Below, piece by piece: positions 8,759 through 17,713 of a stretch of DNA of 64,000 nt (position 1 is the stretch's first letter; every line of letters starts with the position of its first letter). A program made the position numbers and the translations under genes. The notes under the pieces are model-generated. The model saw nothing but the letters and a program-made list of their open reading frames with translations, was not told where the DNA came from and did not search any database. Where the stretch lies: positions 496,001 to 560,000 of the forward strand of contig CP064979.1 of assembly GCA_016699575.1 (NCBI GenBank), given 5' to 3'. The stretch is from Flavobacteriales bacterium (GTDB taxonomy: Bacteria > Bacteroidota > Bacteroidia > Flavobacteriales_F > PHOS-HE28).

Positions 8759-10330
8759 TCAATTGATGCCGTGCATCCACTTCTTCATCGTAGGCGTGAG
8801 CACCAGCAGCACGGCTGCGCAGCCCAGCACGATGTAAATGCCCCATTGGAGGTACACGTCCATGAAGCCGGTCAACTCCGCCACGGGATCCTGGCCCTCC
8901 GTTCCGGTACTGGCGATCATCTGGCCCAGCTTGCCAGCGACCTTGTGCGCGAAAGCGATGCTCAGGAACCAGCTGCCCATGACGAAGCCCACGACTTTCT
9001 GCGGGCTGAGTTTCGTGACAACGGAAAGACCGACAGGCGAGATGAAAAGTTCACCTGTCGTGTGCAAAAGGTACATGCCGATGAGGAAGCCCATGGGGAT
9101 GGCCGTGGCTCCGGCGCCGGCAGTGATGCCCACTTTCACGCCCCAGACAATGATCGCGTAACCCGCGGCCATCTGCACCAATCCATAGAAGAACTTCATC
9201 GGCGTGCGGGGCTCGATCTTGCTGGCAGCGAACTTCCCCCACATCCAGTTGAACACCGGTGCGAGCAGCATGATGAACAGCGCATTGACCGATTGGAACA
9301 TGGAGGCCTCGATACCAGCCCTGTTCACGTAACGGTCCGTCAGGATGTTGATGGATCCACCGGCCTGCTCGAAAAGCACCCAGAAAATCATGTGGAAAAA
9401 GAACAGGATGAGGAACGCGAAGAGACGCTGACCCTCCGCGCGATCCTGTGCGGTGAAGCCCGTGTAAAGCAGATATCCAAGGCAAAGCGCGCCCGCGCCG
9501 AACAGCAGGTAATCCGTGATCCCTTCGCTATTGATCAGGAAGCTGAAGAACGGGATGATCGCCAGGCAGCCCAGCAGAGTGAGGGGGAAGGCTCCGAGCC
9601 CAAGGAAACGCCAGTTCGCGCCAGCCTCGGGCGCATGTCCCTTACCCTCGAGATGCTTGAAATTCAGGAAGAACACCACCATGCCCAGCAGCATGCCCAG
9701 ACCAGCCGTGAAGAAGCCATATTCCCAGCCCACTCGTTGGCCTAGATAGCCGCAAGTGAGCGGTGCCAGGAACGCCCCGATGTTAATGCCCATGTAGAAC
9801 AATGTGTAGGCGCCGTCCTTACGGGTGTCGTTGCGATCGTAGAAGGTCCCGAGGAAGCTGCTGATGTTGGGCTTGAAAAGACCGTTGCCCACGGTCAAGG
9901 CGGCAAGGCCGACGAAGAAGATCGACTCGCCATGCAACTGTCCGGTGGAGGCCGCTGAAAGTGCGAGGATGAACTGGCCCAATGCCATGAAGCCACCACC
10001 GGTGAGGATCGCCTTGCGGAATCCGATGGCTTTGTCAGCCAGCATTCCACCTATAACAGGTGCGGCATAGAGCAGCGCATTATAGGCGCCATAGATACCG
10101 TAGGCTCGCGCGTCCGCTTCACCCGCAGCCATCTTATCGAACAACTCCTTGGTCAGGTAAAGGACCAGTAGAGCCCGCATTCCATAGAAACTGAACCGCT
10201 CCCAGAGTTCGGCGAAGAACAACACGAAGAGCGCCTTCGGATGGATCTTGCGCTGGCTGTAAAGCGTTGCAGGTACCCAGACGAGCACGAATGCCCAGCC
10301 AATGACGAGGCTCCAAAGTGCGAAATCCAT
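8759..10330 (-). CDS. POT/PTR-family proton-dependent peptide transporter, copy 3
   Basis: 523 residues from the ATG at 10330 (MDFALWSLVIGW). The upstream extension of the frame runs through a promoter-like box and is not supported. Relative to copies 1 and 2 it has one additional N-terminal membrane segment before the ELWERFSFYGMRALL motif. LFYMGINIGAFLAP matches the second family motif. It is the first of three POT genes. The dipeptidyl peptidase IV gene lies 112 bp upstream on the same strand, so peptide trimming and uptake are genetically linked. Confidence 0.93.
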   Translation of the reverse strand: MDFALWSLVIGWAFVLVWVPATLYSQRKIHPKALFVLFFAELWERFSFYGMRALLVLYLTKELFDKMAAGEADARAYGIYGAYNALLYAAPVIGGMLADKAIGFRKAILTGGGFMALGQFILALSAASTGQLHGESIFFVGLAALTVGNGLFKPNISSFLGTFYDRNDTRKDGAYTLFYMGINIGAFLAPLTCGYLGQRVGWEYGFFTAGLGMLLGMVVFFLNFKHLEGKGHAPEAGANWRFLGLGAFPLTLLGCLAIIPFFSFLINSEGITDYLLFGAGALCLGYLLYTGFTAQDRAEGQRLFAFLILFFFHMIFWVLFEQAGGSINILTDRYVNRAGIEASMFQSVNALFIMLLAPVFNWMWGKFAASKIEPRTPMKFFYGLVQMAAGYAIIVWGVKVGITAGAGATAIPMGFLIGMYLLHTTGELFISPVGLSVVTKLSPQKVVGFVMGSWFLSIAFAHKVAGKLGQMIASTGTEGQDPVAELTGFMDVYLQWGIYIVLGCAAVLLVLTPTMKKWMHGIN

Positions 10331-10361
10331 GCAGGGGTGGTTTGGATTGGTTGAAGGTCCG

Positions 10362-10369
10362 CCAATATA
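10362..10369 (-). promoter_or_regulatory. candidate -7 box upstream of the POT gene cluster
   Basis: Minus-strand TATATTGG, close to TAnnTTTG, 32 bp before the start of POT copy 3. The same octamer occurs before the DPP IV gene at 12717, which supports a functional role. Confidence 0.35.
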
Positions 10370-10442
10370 GATGTTCACCACTAGCGGGTATGGCAACGCA
10401 GTGCCCGAGCGGTCAAGAACTATCGACCTAGCGACCGGAGCG

Positions 10443-12671
10443 CTAGAGGTTCGCCGCCAGGAACCGGTTCATCATTTCGTACAAGTGAAGGCGGGTGGCG
10501 GCTCCACCAATGCCGTGGTTTTTGTCCGGGTAGATGAACTGCTCGAAGGGCTTGCCGGCCTTCACCAGCGCGGTGACCATGTCGGCCGTGTTCTGGTAGT
10601 GCACGTTGTCGTCGGCAAGACCGTGGACGAGGAGGTATTTGCCCTTCAGCTTGCTCACATGGTTGATGGGGCTGTTGTCGTCGTATCCCTTGCCGTTGTC
10701 CTTGGGCAGGCCCATGTAGCGCTCTGTATAGATAGTGTCGTAGTAGCGCCAGTTGGTGACGGGCGCGACCGCGATGGCGCATTTGAACACGTCGGCACCC
10801 TTGGTGATGCAGAGGCTGCTCATGTACCCGCCGTAGCTCCAACCGAAGATGCCGATCCGCGAAGCATCCACATAGCTCTGCTTGCCGAGCCACTTGGCCG
10901 CTGCGATCTGGTCCTCCGTCTCGTACTTGCCCAGTTGGCCGTAGGTGATGTGGCGGAAGTCGCGGCCACGCCGACCTGTGCCGCGCGGGTCGATGCACAC
11001 CACGATGTTGCCCTGCTGCACGAGCTGCTGGGCCCACACGTAGTTGCGGCCGTCCCACTTGTCCAGCACTTCGTTGCTGTTGGGGCCACTGTACTGCGTC
11101 ATGAACACCGGGTGCTTGGTGCCTTCGCGCAGGTATTGCGGTTTGATCATCCAGCCATTGAGCACCACACCGCTGTCAGTGGTGAAGGTGAAGAACTCCA
11201 CAGGCGTCATCTGGTATTCGCCCAGTGCCTTGCGCAGGTCCTTGTTGTCTTCCAGGACCTTCAGTTGCTTTCCCGAGCCGTCATGCAAGGTCACCGCATC
11301 GGGGCTGTTGGCCGTACTGCGCGTATTGATGAAGTACTTGAACGTGCTGCTGAACTCGGCATCGTTGAACCCGCCCTTGGGGCTCAGTTCCACAAGCCCT
11401 TTGCCCGTAAGGCCCACCGCGTACACTTCCTGGTGCATGGCGTCCACTTTGCTCGCGGTGAACACCACGCGGTTGTTCGCCTCGTCGAGACCTTTCACAC
11501 CGAGAACGTCCCAGTTGCCGGTGGTGAGATAACGGCCAGCGGGAATGCGGCCATCGCCGATCTTGGTATTGATGGGCTGGTACCAGATGTGGTTCCAGCC
11601 GCTCTGCTCGGTGGTGAGCACGAAGCCGTTGCCCTCCTCGGTGAAGAACAGGTCATCCGTGACTTCCACATAGGTCTTGCTGTTCTCTTTGTACACGTCG
11701 CGCGGCTTCAATCCGGACTGCACGGCACGCAGCAGCGGCACGGCCACGGTGCTGATCACCTTCTCGTTCTGCAAGCGGTTCATGCGCATGTACCAGAGCA
11801 CATCGTCGTTGGCCGTCCAGCCGAAGCGCGGGATGTAGGGCTCAGGTGCATCGCCCAGCGGGATGAGCGTGGAGCTTCCACCCCGTGTGTCATAGCAATG
11901 CAGTTCCACGGTGCTGTTGCGCTCTCCTGCCTTAGGGTACTTGAAGCGGTGCTCCTTGGGGTAGAGCTGCGCGGCGTAGGTGTCCACATTGAACTCACGC
12001 ACATCGGTCTCGTCGCTCTTGAGGTAAAGGATCTTCGTGCCGGCGGGGCTCCACTGGTAGCCCTGTACCAACGCGAATTCTTCCTCATACACCCAGTCCG
12101 TGGCGCCGTTGATGATGCTGTTCCATACGCCATCGATGGTCGCTTGTGTCTCCTTCATCGTCGCGAGGTCCACGAAAAAGAGGTTGTTGTCGCGCACGAA
12201 TGCGGCCTTGCTGCCATCGGGGCTGAAGGTGGCCAGGCGTTGCTTCGGCTTCTTGGGGTCGCTTAGCGGAACGGTGGTCCTCGATGCGCGGTCGTAGATG
12301 TAGTGGTAGGCTGCGTAGCTGTGGCGGTAGATGGGCTCCACGTCCGTTTCCACCATCACACGCTTCTCGTCGCCGCTGAAACTGTAGCCCTCAACCTCCA
12401 ACGCACCCTTGCCGCTGCTGGGAATGAGTTCGTTGCTCTTGAAGATGACGCCCACCGTATCACCTGTGGCGTAGGAGCACTGGAAAAGCTGCGTGGCGCC
12501 GTCCTTGCGGCCCATGGTGGTGTAGTGCACACCGTCGTTCATGCTGGCCAGACCATAGACGCCTTTGGTGCTGAACTTCGGTGTGGTCCAGATGTCGGCG
12601 CTGGTGATCTGTTGGGCGGCAGCGGCGGCAGTGAGGACACAGGCCGCAATGAGCGAAGTGCTTCGGAACAT
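10443..12671 (-). CDS. dipeptidyl peptidase IV (S9B family)
   Basis: 742 residues from the ATG at 12671, giving a signal peptide (MFRSTSLIAACVLTAAAAAQ). The N-terminal two thirds is the DPP IV beta-propeller, including DWVYEEEF with the paired Glu that binds the substrate amino terminus. The C-terminal alpha/beta-hydrolase carries the triad Ser612 (GWSYGGY), Asp687 (LADDNVH) and His719 (KNHG). The enzyme removes X-Pro or X-Ala dipeptides from peptide N-termini in the periplasm or on the cell surface. Its products are the substrates of the three POT transporters encoded just downstream. Confidence 0.95.
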   Translation of the reverse strand: MFRSTSLIAACVLTAAAAAQQITSADIWTTPKFSTKGVYGLASMNDGVHYTTMGRKDGATQLFQCSYATGDTVGVIFKSNELIPSSGKGALEVEGYSFSGDEKRVMVETDVEPIYRHSYAAYHYIYDRASRTTVPLSDPKKPKQRLATFSPDGSKAAFVRDNNLFFVDLATMKETQATIDGVWNSIINGATDWVYEEEFALVQGYQWSPAGTKILYLKSDETDVREFNVDTYAAQLYPKEHRFKYPKAGERNSTVELHCYDTRGGSSTLIPLGDAPEPYIPRFGWTANDDVLWYMRMNRLQNEKVISTVAVPLLRAVQSGLKPRDVYKENSKTYVEVTDDLFFTEEGNGFVLTTEQSGWNHIWYQPINTKIGDGRIPAGRYLTTGNWDVLGVKGLDEANNRVVFTASKVDAMHQEVYAVGLTGKGLVELSPKGGFNDAEFSSTFKYFINTRSTANSPDAVTLHDGSGKQLKVLEDNKDLRKALGEYQMTPVEFFTFTTDSGVVLNGWMIKPQYLREGTKHPVFMTQYSGPNSNEVLDKWDGRNYVWAQQLVQQGNIVVCIDPRGTGRRGRDFRHITYGQLGKYETEDQIAAAKWLGKQSYVDASRIGIFGWSYGGYMSSLCITKGADVFKCAIAVAPVTNWRYYDTIYTERYMGLPKDNGKGYDDNSPINHVSKLKGKYLLVHGLADDNVHYQNTADMVTALVKAGKPFEQFIYPDKNHGIGGAATRLHLYEMMNRFLAANL

Positions 12672-12716
12672 GATGTCGGAACGTGTTGGCGCCGGAGCGC
12701 GTGGAACAAGGGTCGG

Positions 12717-12724
12717 CCAATATA
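12717..12724 (-). promoter_or_regulatory. candidate -7 box upstream of DPP IV
   Basis: Minus-strand TATATTGG, 46 bp before the DPP IV start, identical to the octamer before the POT cluster. Resembles the Bacteroidota TAnnTTTG element with one mismatch. Confidence 0.35.
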
Positions 12725-12895
12725 GCCGGGGGCTAATGCCAAGTTCCGTGCCCGGCGGGGATGAACGGTTGTGATGAGGGAGAACCGCAGATGAACGCAT
12801 GCACAGATGGGGATGATGAAGATGATGAACACAAGAGAGACAAGCGGGCGCAGCAGTTCCGATTACGCTGCAACTTTGAACGCATTGTAGGTTGC

Positions 12896-13666
12896 ATGAT
12901 ACGACTTCCCATGCTCCTTGTGCTACTGGCCGCATCCACGTTTGCCCGGTCGGCCCGCACGGTGCATGTTTTCGTGGCGGTGTGCGACAATGCCAACCAG
13001 GGGATCGTGCCGGTGCCTGCGGCGCTGGGCAACGGGCAGGACCCGCAACGCAACCTCTATTGGGGCGCCATGTTCGGGGTGAAGACCTTTCTGGGGAAGA
13101 GCAGCGAGTGGGAGCAAAAGACCATAACCACTGCTAAGCGCGCGGATGTCCTCGATCATGTGCTGTTCAAGCACAAGGCTTCAGGCACGCTGCTTCTCGC
13201 CGAGGCGTTCGATGGTGCTGCCATGCGACAATGCATCCAAGGATTCTTCAATGCGCTGGCGGGACACGACACTCTGCCCCTGGTTGCGAACGGCGCCAGC
13301 ATTTCCTTCGGGGGTGCCGCTGACCTTGTATGCTTCGTGGGCCACGATGGGTTGATGGACATCGACCTTGGCGTTGGCGACGTGAAAACTCCCGTGACCG
13401 GTCGGCATGCGGATGCCATGGTGCTGTGCTGCTACAGCGCCTCCTACTTCGGGCCGCACGTGGCCAGGTCGAATGGTGATCTGCTTGTTTCCACCTACGG
13501 GCTCATGGCGCCTGAGGCCTATGTGCTTGATGCTGCGGTGCGGTCCTGGGTAACGGGAAAACAGGCCAATGCTGCGCGAGAGGCAGCTGCACAGGCCTAC
13601 CACGCTTATCAGAAGTGCGGGGTTGGCGCAGCGCGGAAACTCTTCGGTGCCAAGGCATCACCTTGA
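12896..13666 (+). CDS. secreted protein of unknown function, possibly clan-CD (caspase-like) fold
   Basis: 256 residues from the ATG at 12896, chosen because a signal peptide follows (MIRLPMLLVLLAASTFARS). The mature start VHVFVAVCDNANQGIVPVP and NGQDPQRNLYWGAMFGVKTF look like strongly conserved blocks. Two strand-like hydrophobic stretches end in candidate catalytic residues: LVCFVGHDG with His150 and AMVLCCYSASYF with Cys178/Cys179. This His-then-Cys order after buried strands is the arrangement in caspases, gingipains and legumains, but the usual HG is HDG here. I do not recognise the family with certainty. It stops 16 bp before the aminotransferase gene. Confidence 0.7.
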   Translation: MIRLPMLLVLLAASTFARSARTVHVFVAVCDNANQGIVPVPAALGNGQDPQRNLYWGAMFGVKTFLGKSSEWEQKTITTAKRADVLDHVLFKHKASGTLLLAEAFDGAAMRQCIQGFFNALAGHDTLPLVANGASISFGGAADLVCFVGHDGLMDIDLGVGDVKTPVTGRHADAMVLCCYSASYFGPHVARSNGDLLVSTYGLMAPEAYVLDAAVRSWVTGKQANAAREAAAQAYHAYQKCGVGAARKLFGAKASP

Positions 13667-13682
13667 GGGCTTACTTCGCCCA

Positions 13683-14960
13683 ATGCCGCTGCGCCAAGCC
13701 TTCCTCGACCACCTGGCCCAGACCAGTCCGCACCCACTGGCGTTGGACATTGTGCACGCCGAGGGTTGCTACCTCACCGACCGCTCAGGTAAGCGTTACC
13801 TGGACCTCGTGAGCGGACTTGCTGTAAACAATGTTGGCCATCGGCACCCGAAGGTGGTTGACGCCATCAAGGAGCAGAGCGACAAGTACCTGCATGTGAT
13901 CCCGTACGGCGAATTCGTCCAGGAACCTCAGGTGCGCTTCGCGGAGAAGCTCACCTCCCTCCTACCGCCGTCGCTCAATTGCATCTACTTCGTGAACAGT
14001 GGAACGGAGGCCATTGAAGCCGCCGTGAAACTGGCGAAGCGTTCAACCGGGCGCACGCGCATCATCGGTTGCAGGAAGAGCTACCACGGCAGCACGCACG
14101 GCTCGCTGAGCCTGACGGACAATTCGAAGAAGCGCTACCGCAACCTGCCGCTGTTGCCTGACAGCGACCACATCACGTTCGGCTCCGTTGGCCAGGTGGA
14201 GCAGGCCATGGCCGACCTGTCGCACATTGATGAGCGTACAGCTTGCGTAGTGGTGGAACCGGTGCAGGGCGATGCCGGCGTAAGGCTGCCCGACGCGAAA
14301 TGGTTGAAAACGCTGCGCAAGCGTTGCACCGAGGTGGGAGCGCTGCTCGTGTTCGACGAGGTGCAGACCGGTTTCGGACGCACGGGCAAGTTGTTCGCGT
14401 TCGAGCACTGGGCTGGTGTTGACCCCATCCCCGGCCATTCCGAGCCTGCCCTGAGCGGAGCCGAAGGGAGGGGGAAGGGAGATGAAATGTGGGTGGTGCC
14501 CGACATTCTTGTTCTCGGCAAAGCCCTGGGTGGTGGACTTCCCATGGGCGCGTTCATCAGTTCGCGCGTGCGCATGCAACTGCTCACGCACGATCCCGTG
14601 CTCGGCCACATCACCACCTTCGGCGGGCATCCACTACCGTGCGTGGCGGGGCTCGCGGCACTGAATGCCCTGCTGGATGAAGGCATGCTTGTCAATGCCC
14701 AGCGTACAGGTGAGCTCTTCAAGGAACTGCTGTTGCATCCGCGCATCAAGGAAGTGCGCGGCATGGGTCTCATGCTGGCTGTGGACCTTGACGATGCCGA
14801 CCTGGTGCAACGCGTGGTGATGGGCGCGTTGGGCAAAGGGGTGCTCGGCTTCTGGTTCCTGAGCTGCCCCACGGCGTTCAGGATCGCCCCGCCGTTGATC
14901 ACGGATGAAGGGATGGTGCGGGAGGCTTGCGGCGTGATCCTGGAGGAATTGGGCAACTAG
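13683..14960 (+). CDS. class III (PLP-dependent) aminotransferase with an in-frame repeat insertion
   Basis: 425 residues from the ATG at 13683. Family features are clear: LDLVSGLAVNNVGHRHPKVV, NSGTEAIEAAVKLAKR, a YHGSTHGSLSLT block, VVVEPVQGDAGVR, DEVQTGFGRTGKLFAFEHW, and the PLP-Lys region VLGKALGGGLPMGAF with the Lys in GKALGGG. It resembles acetylornithine/ornithine-type aminotransferases; the substrate cannot be fixed. Between FEHW and VVPDILVLGKAL about 25 extra residues (AGVDPIPGHSEPALSGAEGR onwards) interrupt a place that is normally contiguous. That segment carries a dispersed 20-bp repeat. Its stop overlaps the stop of convergent lysA. Confidence 0.9.
   Translation: MPLRQAFLDHLAQTSPHPLALDIVHAEGCYLTDRSGKRYLDLVSGLAVNNVGHRHPKVVDAIKEQSDKYLHVIPYGEFVQEPQVRFAEKLTSLLPPSLNCIYFVNSGTEAIEAAVKLAKRSTGRTRIIGCRKSYHGSTHGSLSLTDNSKKRYRNLPLLPDSDHITFGSVGQVEQAMADLSHIDERTACVVVEPVQGDAGVRLPDAKWLKTLRKRCTEVGALLVFDEVQTGFGRTGKLFAFEHWAGVDPIPGHSEPALSGAEGRGKGDEMWVVPDILVLGKALGGGLPMGAFISSRVRMQLLTHDPVLGHITTFGGHPLPCVAGLAALNALLDEGMLVNAQRTGELFKELLLHPRIKEVRGMGLMLAVDLDDADLVQRVVMGALGKGVLGFWFLSCPTAFRIAPPLITDEGMVREACGVILEELGN
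14449..14468. repeat. dispersed 20-bp repeat inserted in a coding region
   Basis: The reverse complement matches the copy at 50142-50161 at 18 of 20 positions (CCCTTCG-n-CT-n-CGCTCAGGG). Here it sits inside the aminotransferase gene without breaking the frame and is translated as PALSGAEG. Confidence 0.7.
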
Positions 14961-16186
14961 CCAATTCCCCCCACCTCCGCCATCGTGCCCAACTGATCAT
15001 CGATGGTTTCCCTTCTACGCACCAAGTGCACGTTGCCTTGGTGCAACAGCACCTCGGCGGGGCGCGGGCGGCTGTTGTAGTTGCTCGCCATTGTCATGCC
15101 GTAGGCGCCAGCGTTGAGGAACGCGAGCACGTCGCCTTCGCGCACTTCGGGCAGCTGGCGGTCCCAGGCGAAGGTGTCCGTTTCACAGATGTTGCCCACC
15201 ACGGTGTAGATGCGCGGCTTGCCGCCAGGGCGGCTCAGATTGAGAATGCGGTGGTAGCTACCGTAGAGCATGGGGCGAATGAGGTGGTTCAGGCCGCTGT
15301 CGACACCCACGAACACGGTGGCCGTGGTCTGCTTCACCTGGCTCACGGTAACCAAAAACACGCCGCTCTCGCTCACCAGGAATTTCCCGGGCTCGAACCA
15401 GAGCTCCACCGGCCGTGAGCGCTGCATGTTGAACGCGCTCAACCGCACGCAGAGCCTTGCGCCAAGATCTTCAATGTCGGTGGAAACATCGTCCTGCTTA
15501 TAGGGCACTTTGAACCCGCTGCCCAGATCGAGGAATTCCAGGTCGGGGAAGTGCTCTGCCGTGTCCAGGAGGATCTCGGCGGCCTGCAGGAAGACCTCTG
15601 TGTCGAGGATATCGCTGCCTGTGTGCATGTGCAGGCCGTTGACGCGCATGCCGTGCGAGGCCACTACGCGTTGCACGTGGCGCAGCTGGTGAATGCTGAT
15701 GCCGAACTTGCTGTCGATGTGACCAGTGCTGATGCGTTCGTTGCCCCCCGCCATGATGTGCGGGTTGATGCGCACGCACACGGGCACGGTGCTGCCGAAG
15801 TCGTGACCGAAATGCTCCAGCACGCTGATGCTGTCGATGTTGATGTGGATGCCCAGTTCAACGGCGCGCTTGTACTCGGCATAGGCCACCATATTGGGCG
15901 TGAAGAGGATCTCGTGCGGCTGGAAACCAGCGCGCAGGCCCAGTTCCACTTCGTGGATACTGACGGTATCCAACCCGCAGCCGCACTGGCGTAACCACCG
16001 CATCACGTTGATGTTGGCGTTGGCCTTGCAGGCGTACATAAAACGCGTCTTGGAACCGGTGAACGCACGTTTCAAGCGGTCCACCTGATGTGCCATCACG
16101 GCACTGTCGTACACGTACACCGGCGTGCCGGTGAGTTCCAATGTGCGCGACAAGTCCGCACTGCCTCTGATAATACCATGCTCCAT
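14957..16186 (-). CDS. lysA: diaminopimelate decarboxylase
   Basis: 409 residues. It catalyses the last step of lysine synthesis, decarboxylating meso-diaminopimelate with PLP. The PLP lysine lies in FMYACKANAN near residue 54. HIDSKFGI and LDLGSGFKVPY provide phosphate-binding features, and the C-terminal FLNAGAYGMTMASNYN is the conserved end of the beta-barrel/C-terminal domain. Length is normal for LysA. It converges on the aminotransferase gene, the two stop codons sharing the palindrome CTAG at 14957-14960. Confidence 0.93.
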   Translation of the reverse strand: MEHGIIRGSADLSRTLELTGTPVYVYDSAVMAHQVDRLKRAFTGSKTRFMYACKANANINVMRWLRQCGCGLDTVSIHEVELGLRAGFQPHEILFTPNMVAYAEYKRAVELGIHINIDSISVLEHFGHDFGSTVPVCVRINPHIMAGGNERISTGHIDSKFGISIHQLRHVQRVVASHGMRVNGLHMHTGSDILDTEVFLQAAEILLDTAEHFPDLEFLDLGSGFKVPYKQDDVSTDIEDLGARLCVRLSAFNMQRSRPVELWFEPGKFLVSESGVFLVTVSQVKQTTATVFVGVDSGLNHLIRPMLYGSYHRILNLSRPGGKPRIYTVVGNICETDTFAWDRQLPEVREGDVLAFLNAGAYGMTMASNYNSRPRPAEVLLHQGNVHLVRRRETIDDQLGTMAEVGGIG

Positions 16187-16257
16187 GCTTGGGCGAAACT
16201 ACCATGTGCGCCACGGACGCACTTCCCGGGACGAGCGCGGTGCGAACGCGCTTAGAC

Positions 16258-16890
16258 TTACCCGCGCTGTCCGCGCGTGATGGCTTCCACCCGCCCCTGG
16301 ACTTGGAGTTTCTCGTAGATATTACGCACGTGGGTACGCACAGTATTCACCGAAACGCCCAGCTTGTCGGCGATCTCCTTGTCGCGCAATCCGGTCACCA
16401 TCCAATCGAGCACGTCCTGCTCGCGGGCCGTCAGGGCATCGTTCGGGTCGGGCGCCTTCAGTTGGAAGCTGCCCACCACGCGGCGCGCGATGGCGGGGCT
16501 CATGGGCGATCCGCCTTGCAGTACCTGTTCGATGGCCTCGCGGATCTCCTCCACGGTGCTGCGCTTCAACAGATATCCCACCGCACCGCTGCGCAGCGCC
16601 TTGAAGATCTTCTCATCGTCCTCGTGCACGGTGCACATGATGACGTACGTGCGCGGCCAGCGCTTCTTGATGTACCGCGTGCACTCAATGCCGTCGGCAC
16701 CCGGCAGCCGGATGTCCATCAAGACGACATTGGGCTCCATCATATCGGGCAGGTCCATGGCCTCCTCCGTGGATGCCACGGCCCTGCACGCGATCCCGTC
16801 CAGCTCATCCAGCTTGGTGCCCACGTTTTCCCGGTAGTCAGCGTGGTCGTCGATCATCAGCACACGCACAAGGCTCCCGTCCACCTTCAT
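16258..16890 (-). CDS. NarL/LuxR-family response regulator
   Basis: 210 residues. Receiver domain 1-125 with acidic pocket IDD at 13-15, phospho-acceptor Asp59 in LMDIRLPG, and Lys in YLLKRST. The C-terminal helix-turn-helix (about 145-205) has LTAREQDVLDWMVTGLRDKEIADKLGVS and TVRTHVRNIYEKL, typical of GerE/LuxR-type DNA binding. It lies 37 bp downstream of a NarX-type kinase on the same strand, forming a two-component pair. The target genes cannot be read from the sequence. Confidence 0.93.
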   Translation of the reverse strand: MKVDGSLVRVLMIDDHADYRENVGTKLDELDGIACRAVASTEEAMDLPDMMEPNVVLMDIRLPGADGIECTRYIKKRWPRTYVIMCTVHEDDEKIFKALRSGAVGYLLKRSTVEEIREAIEQVLQGGSPMSPAIARRVVGSFQLKAPDPNDALTAREQDVLDWMVTGLRDKEIADKLGVSVNTVRTHVRNIYEKLQVQGRVEAITRGQRG

Positions 16891-16927
16891 GCCGCCAAGT
16901 TCGGGAACCGCTGTGGGTCCCGCTTCA

Positions 16928-17686
16928 TCATTTATGGTGACCCGCCAAGGGCAGGTCTATGCGCACAGTGGTGCCTCCTTGCCGGGCAGGTTCGTGGGAA
17001 ATGATGCCCTCCAGTTTCGCAGCACGTTCCATCAAGCCCTTAAGGCCGTGACGGCCCGAAGGACCAGCGCCTTCGCTCAAAGGCATGCCTGTGCCATCGT
17101 CCGTAATGGTCACGTACAAATGCCCGTAGGCCACGGCACTGGTCAGCTTCACGTTCCTGGCCCCGGCATGCTGGGCCACATTGCGCGCCACCTCCTTCAC
17201 CATGAGCAGCAAGCCACGGCGTTGGTCCGCCGCCAGGTACACGCGCTTTTTGGGATTGGTGATCTCGCTTCGAAGTAAAAGGCCGTGACTATCGCAGAAA
17301 CCGGTGAGCCAGCGCTCCACATAATCCATGGTGGCTACCAAGTGGTCGCGCTTGGGGTCCAGGGTCCAGATGATCTCATCGATCTTATCGATCACACCGC
17401 CCAGACCTGTTGCGATGGCGCTCATCCTCGAGCGTTCTTCCTCCGTTGCCGCATGCGCGCCAGCACTGCGCGCCATGCCCAGAACGAGGCTGATTTCAGC
17501 ACCCAGGTCGTCGTGCACATCGCTGGCGATGCGGCGGCGTTCGCGGTCGAGCGCGGTCTGCCTGCGCAGCAGAAGGAGCACCTTGTTGTCCCTGCGCCAA
17601 AAGAACCTGGCCACCAGTGCGAACACCACGGCCAGCACCACGGCAAAGCCCAGCACAAGTGTCCATGTTGCGGTAGCCCCGTCCAT
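16928..17686 (-). CDS. NarX-type sensor histidine kinase (HisKA_3), minimal sensor
   Basis: 252 residues from the ATG at 17686; a GTG two codons upstream is possible. One N-terminal membrane segment (about 5-30) is followed directly by the dimerisation helix with phospho-His58 in RRRIASDVHDDLGAEISL. The ATPase domain has the N box (KEVARNVAQHAGA), DDGTGMP and GRHGLKGLMERAAKL. There is no periplasmic, PAS or GAF sensor domain, so the signal must come through the membrane segment or a partner. Partner of the NarL-type regulator that follows. Confidence 0.9.
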   Translation of the reverse strand: MDGATATWTLVLGFAVVLAVVFALVARFFWRRDNKVLLLLRRQTALDRERRRIASDVHDDLGAEISLVLGMARSAGAHAATEEERSRMSAIATGLGGVIDKIDEIIWTLDPKRDHLVATMDYVERWLTGFCDSHGLLLRSEITNPKKRVYLAADQRRGLLLMVKEVARNVAQHAGARNVKLTSAVAYGHLYVTITDDGTGMPLSEGAGPSGRHGLKGLMERAAKLEGIISHEPARQGGTTVRIDLPLAGHHK

Positions 17687-17713
17687 GCGCACAAGATGGC
17701 AAAGCCGACCGGT

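Noticed and set aside
8132..9745. Long plus-strand frame (537 codons) opposite the POT genes
   Set aside because: Its translation is rich in His, Arg and Glu with no membrane, signal or domain pattern, while the opposite strand has complete POT motifs. It is a by-product of high GC codon use.
10428..10446. 6-bp hairpin at the end of the DPP IV gene
   Set aside because: CTAGCG/CGCTAG stem is short and overlaps the stop codon with no T run, so it is not called a terminator.
10371..12266. Long plus-strand frame (631 codons) opposite DPP IV
   Set aside because: Composition is His/Val/Ala-rich and featureless. The minus strand encodes the full triad and propeller of DPP IV.
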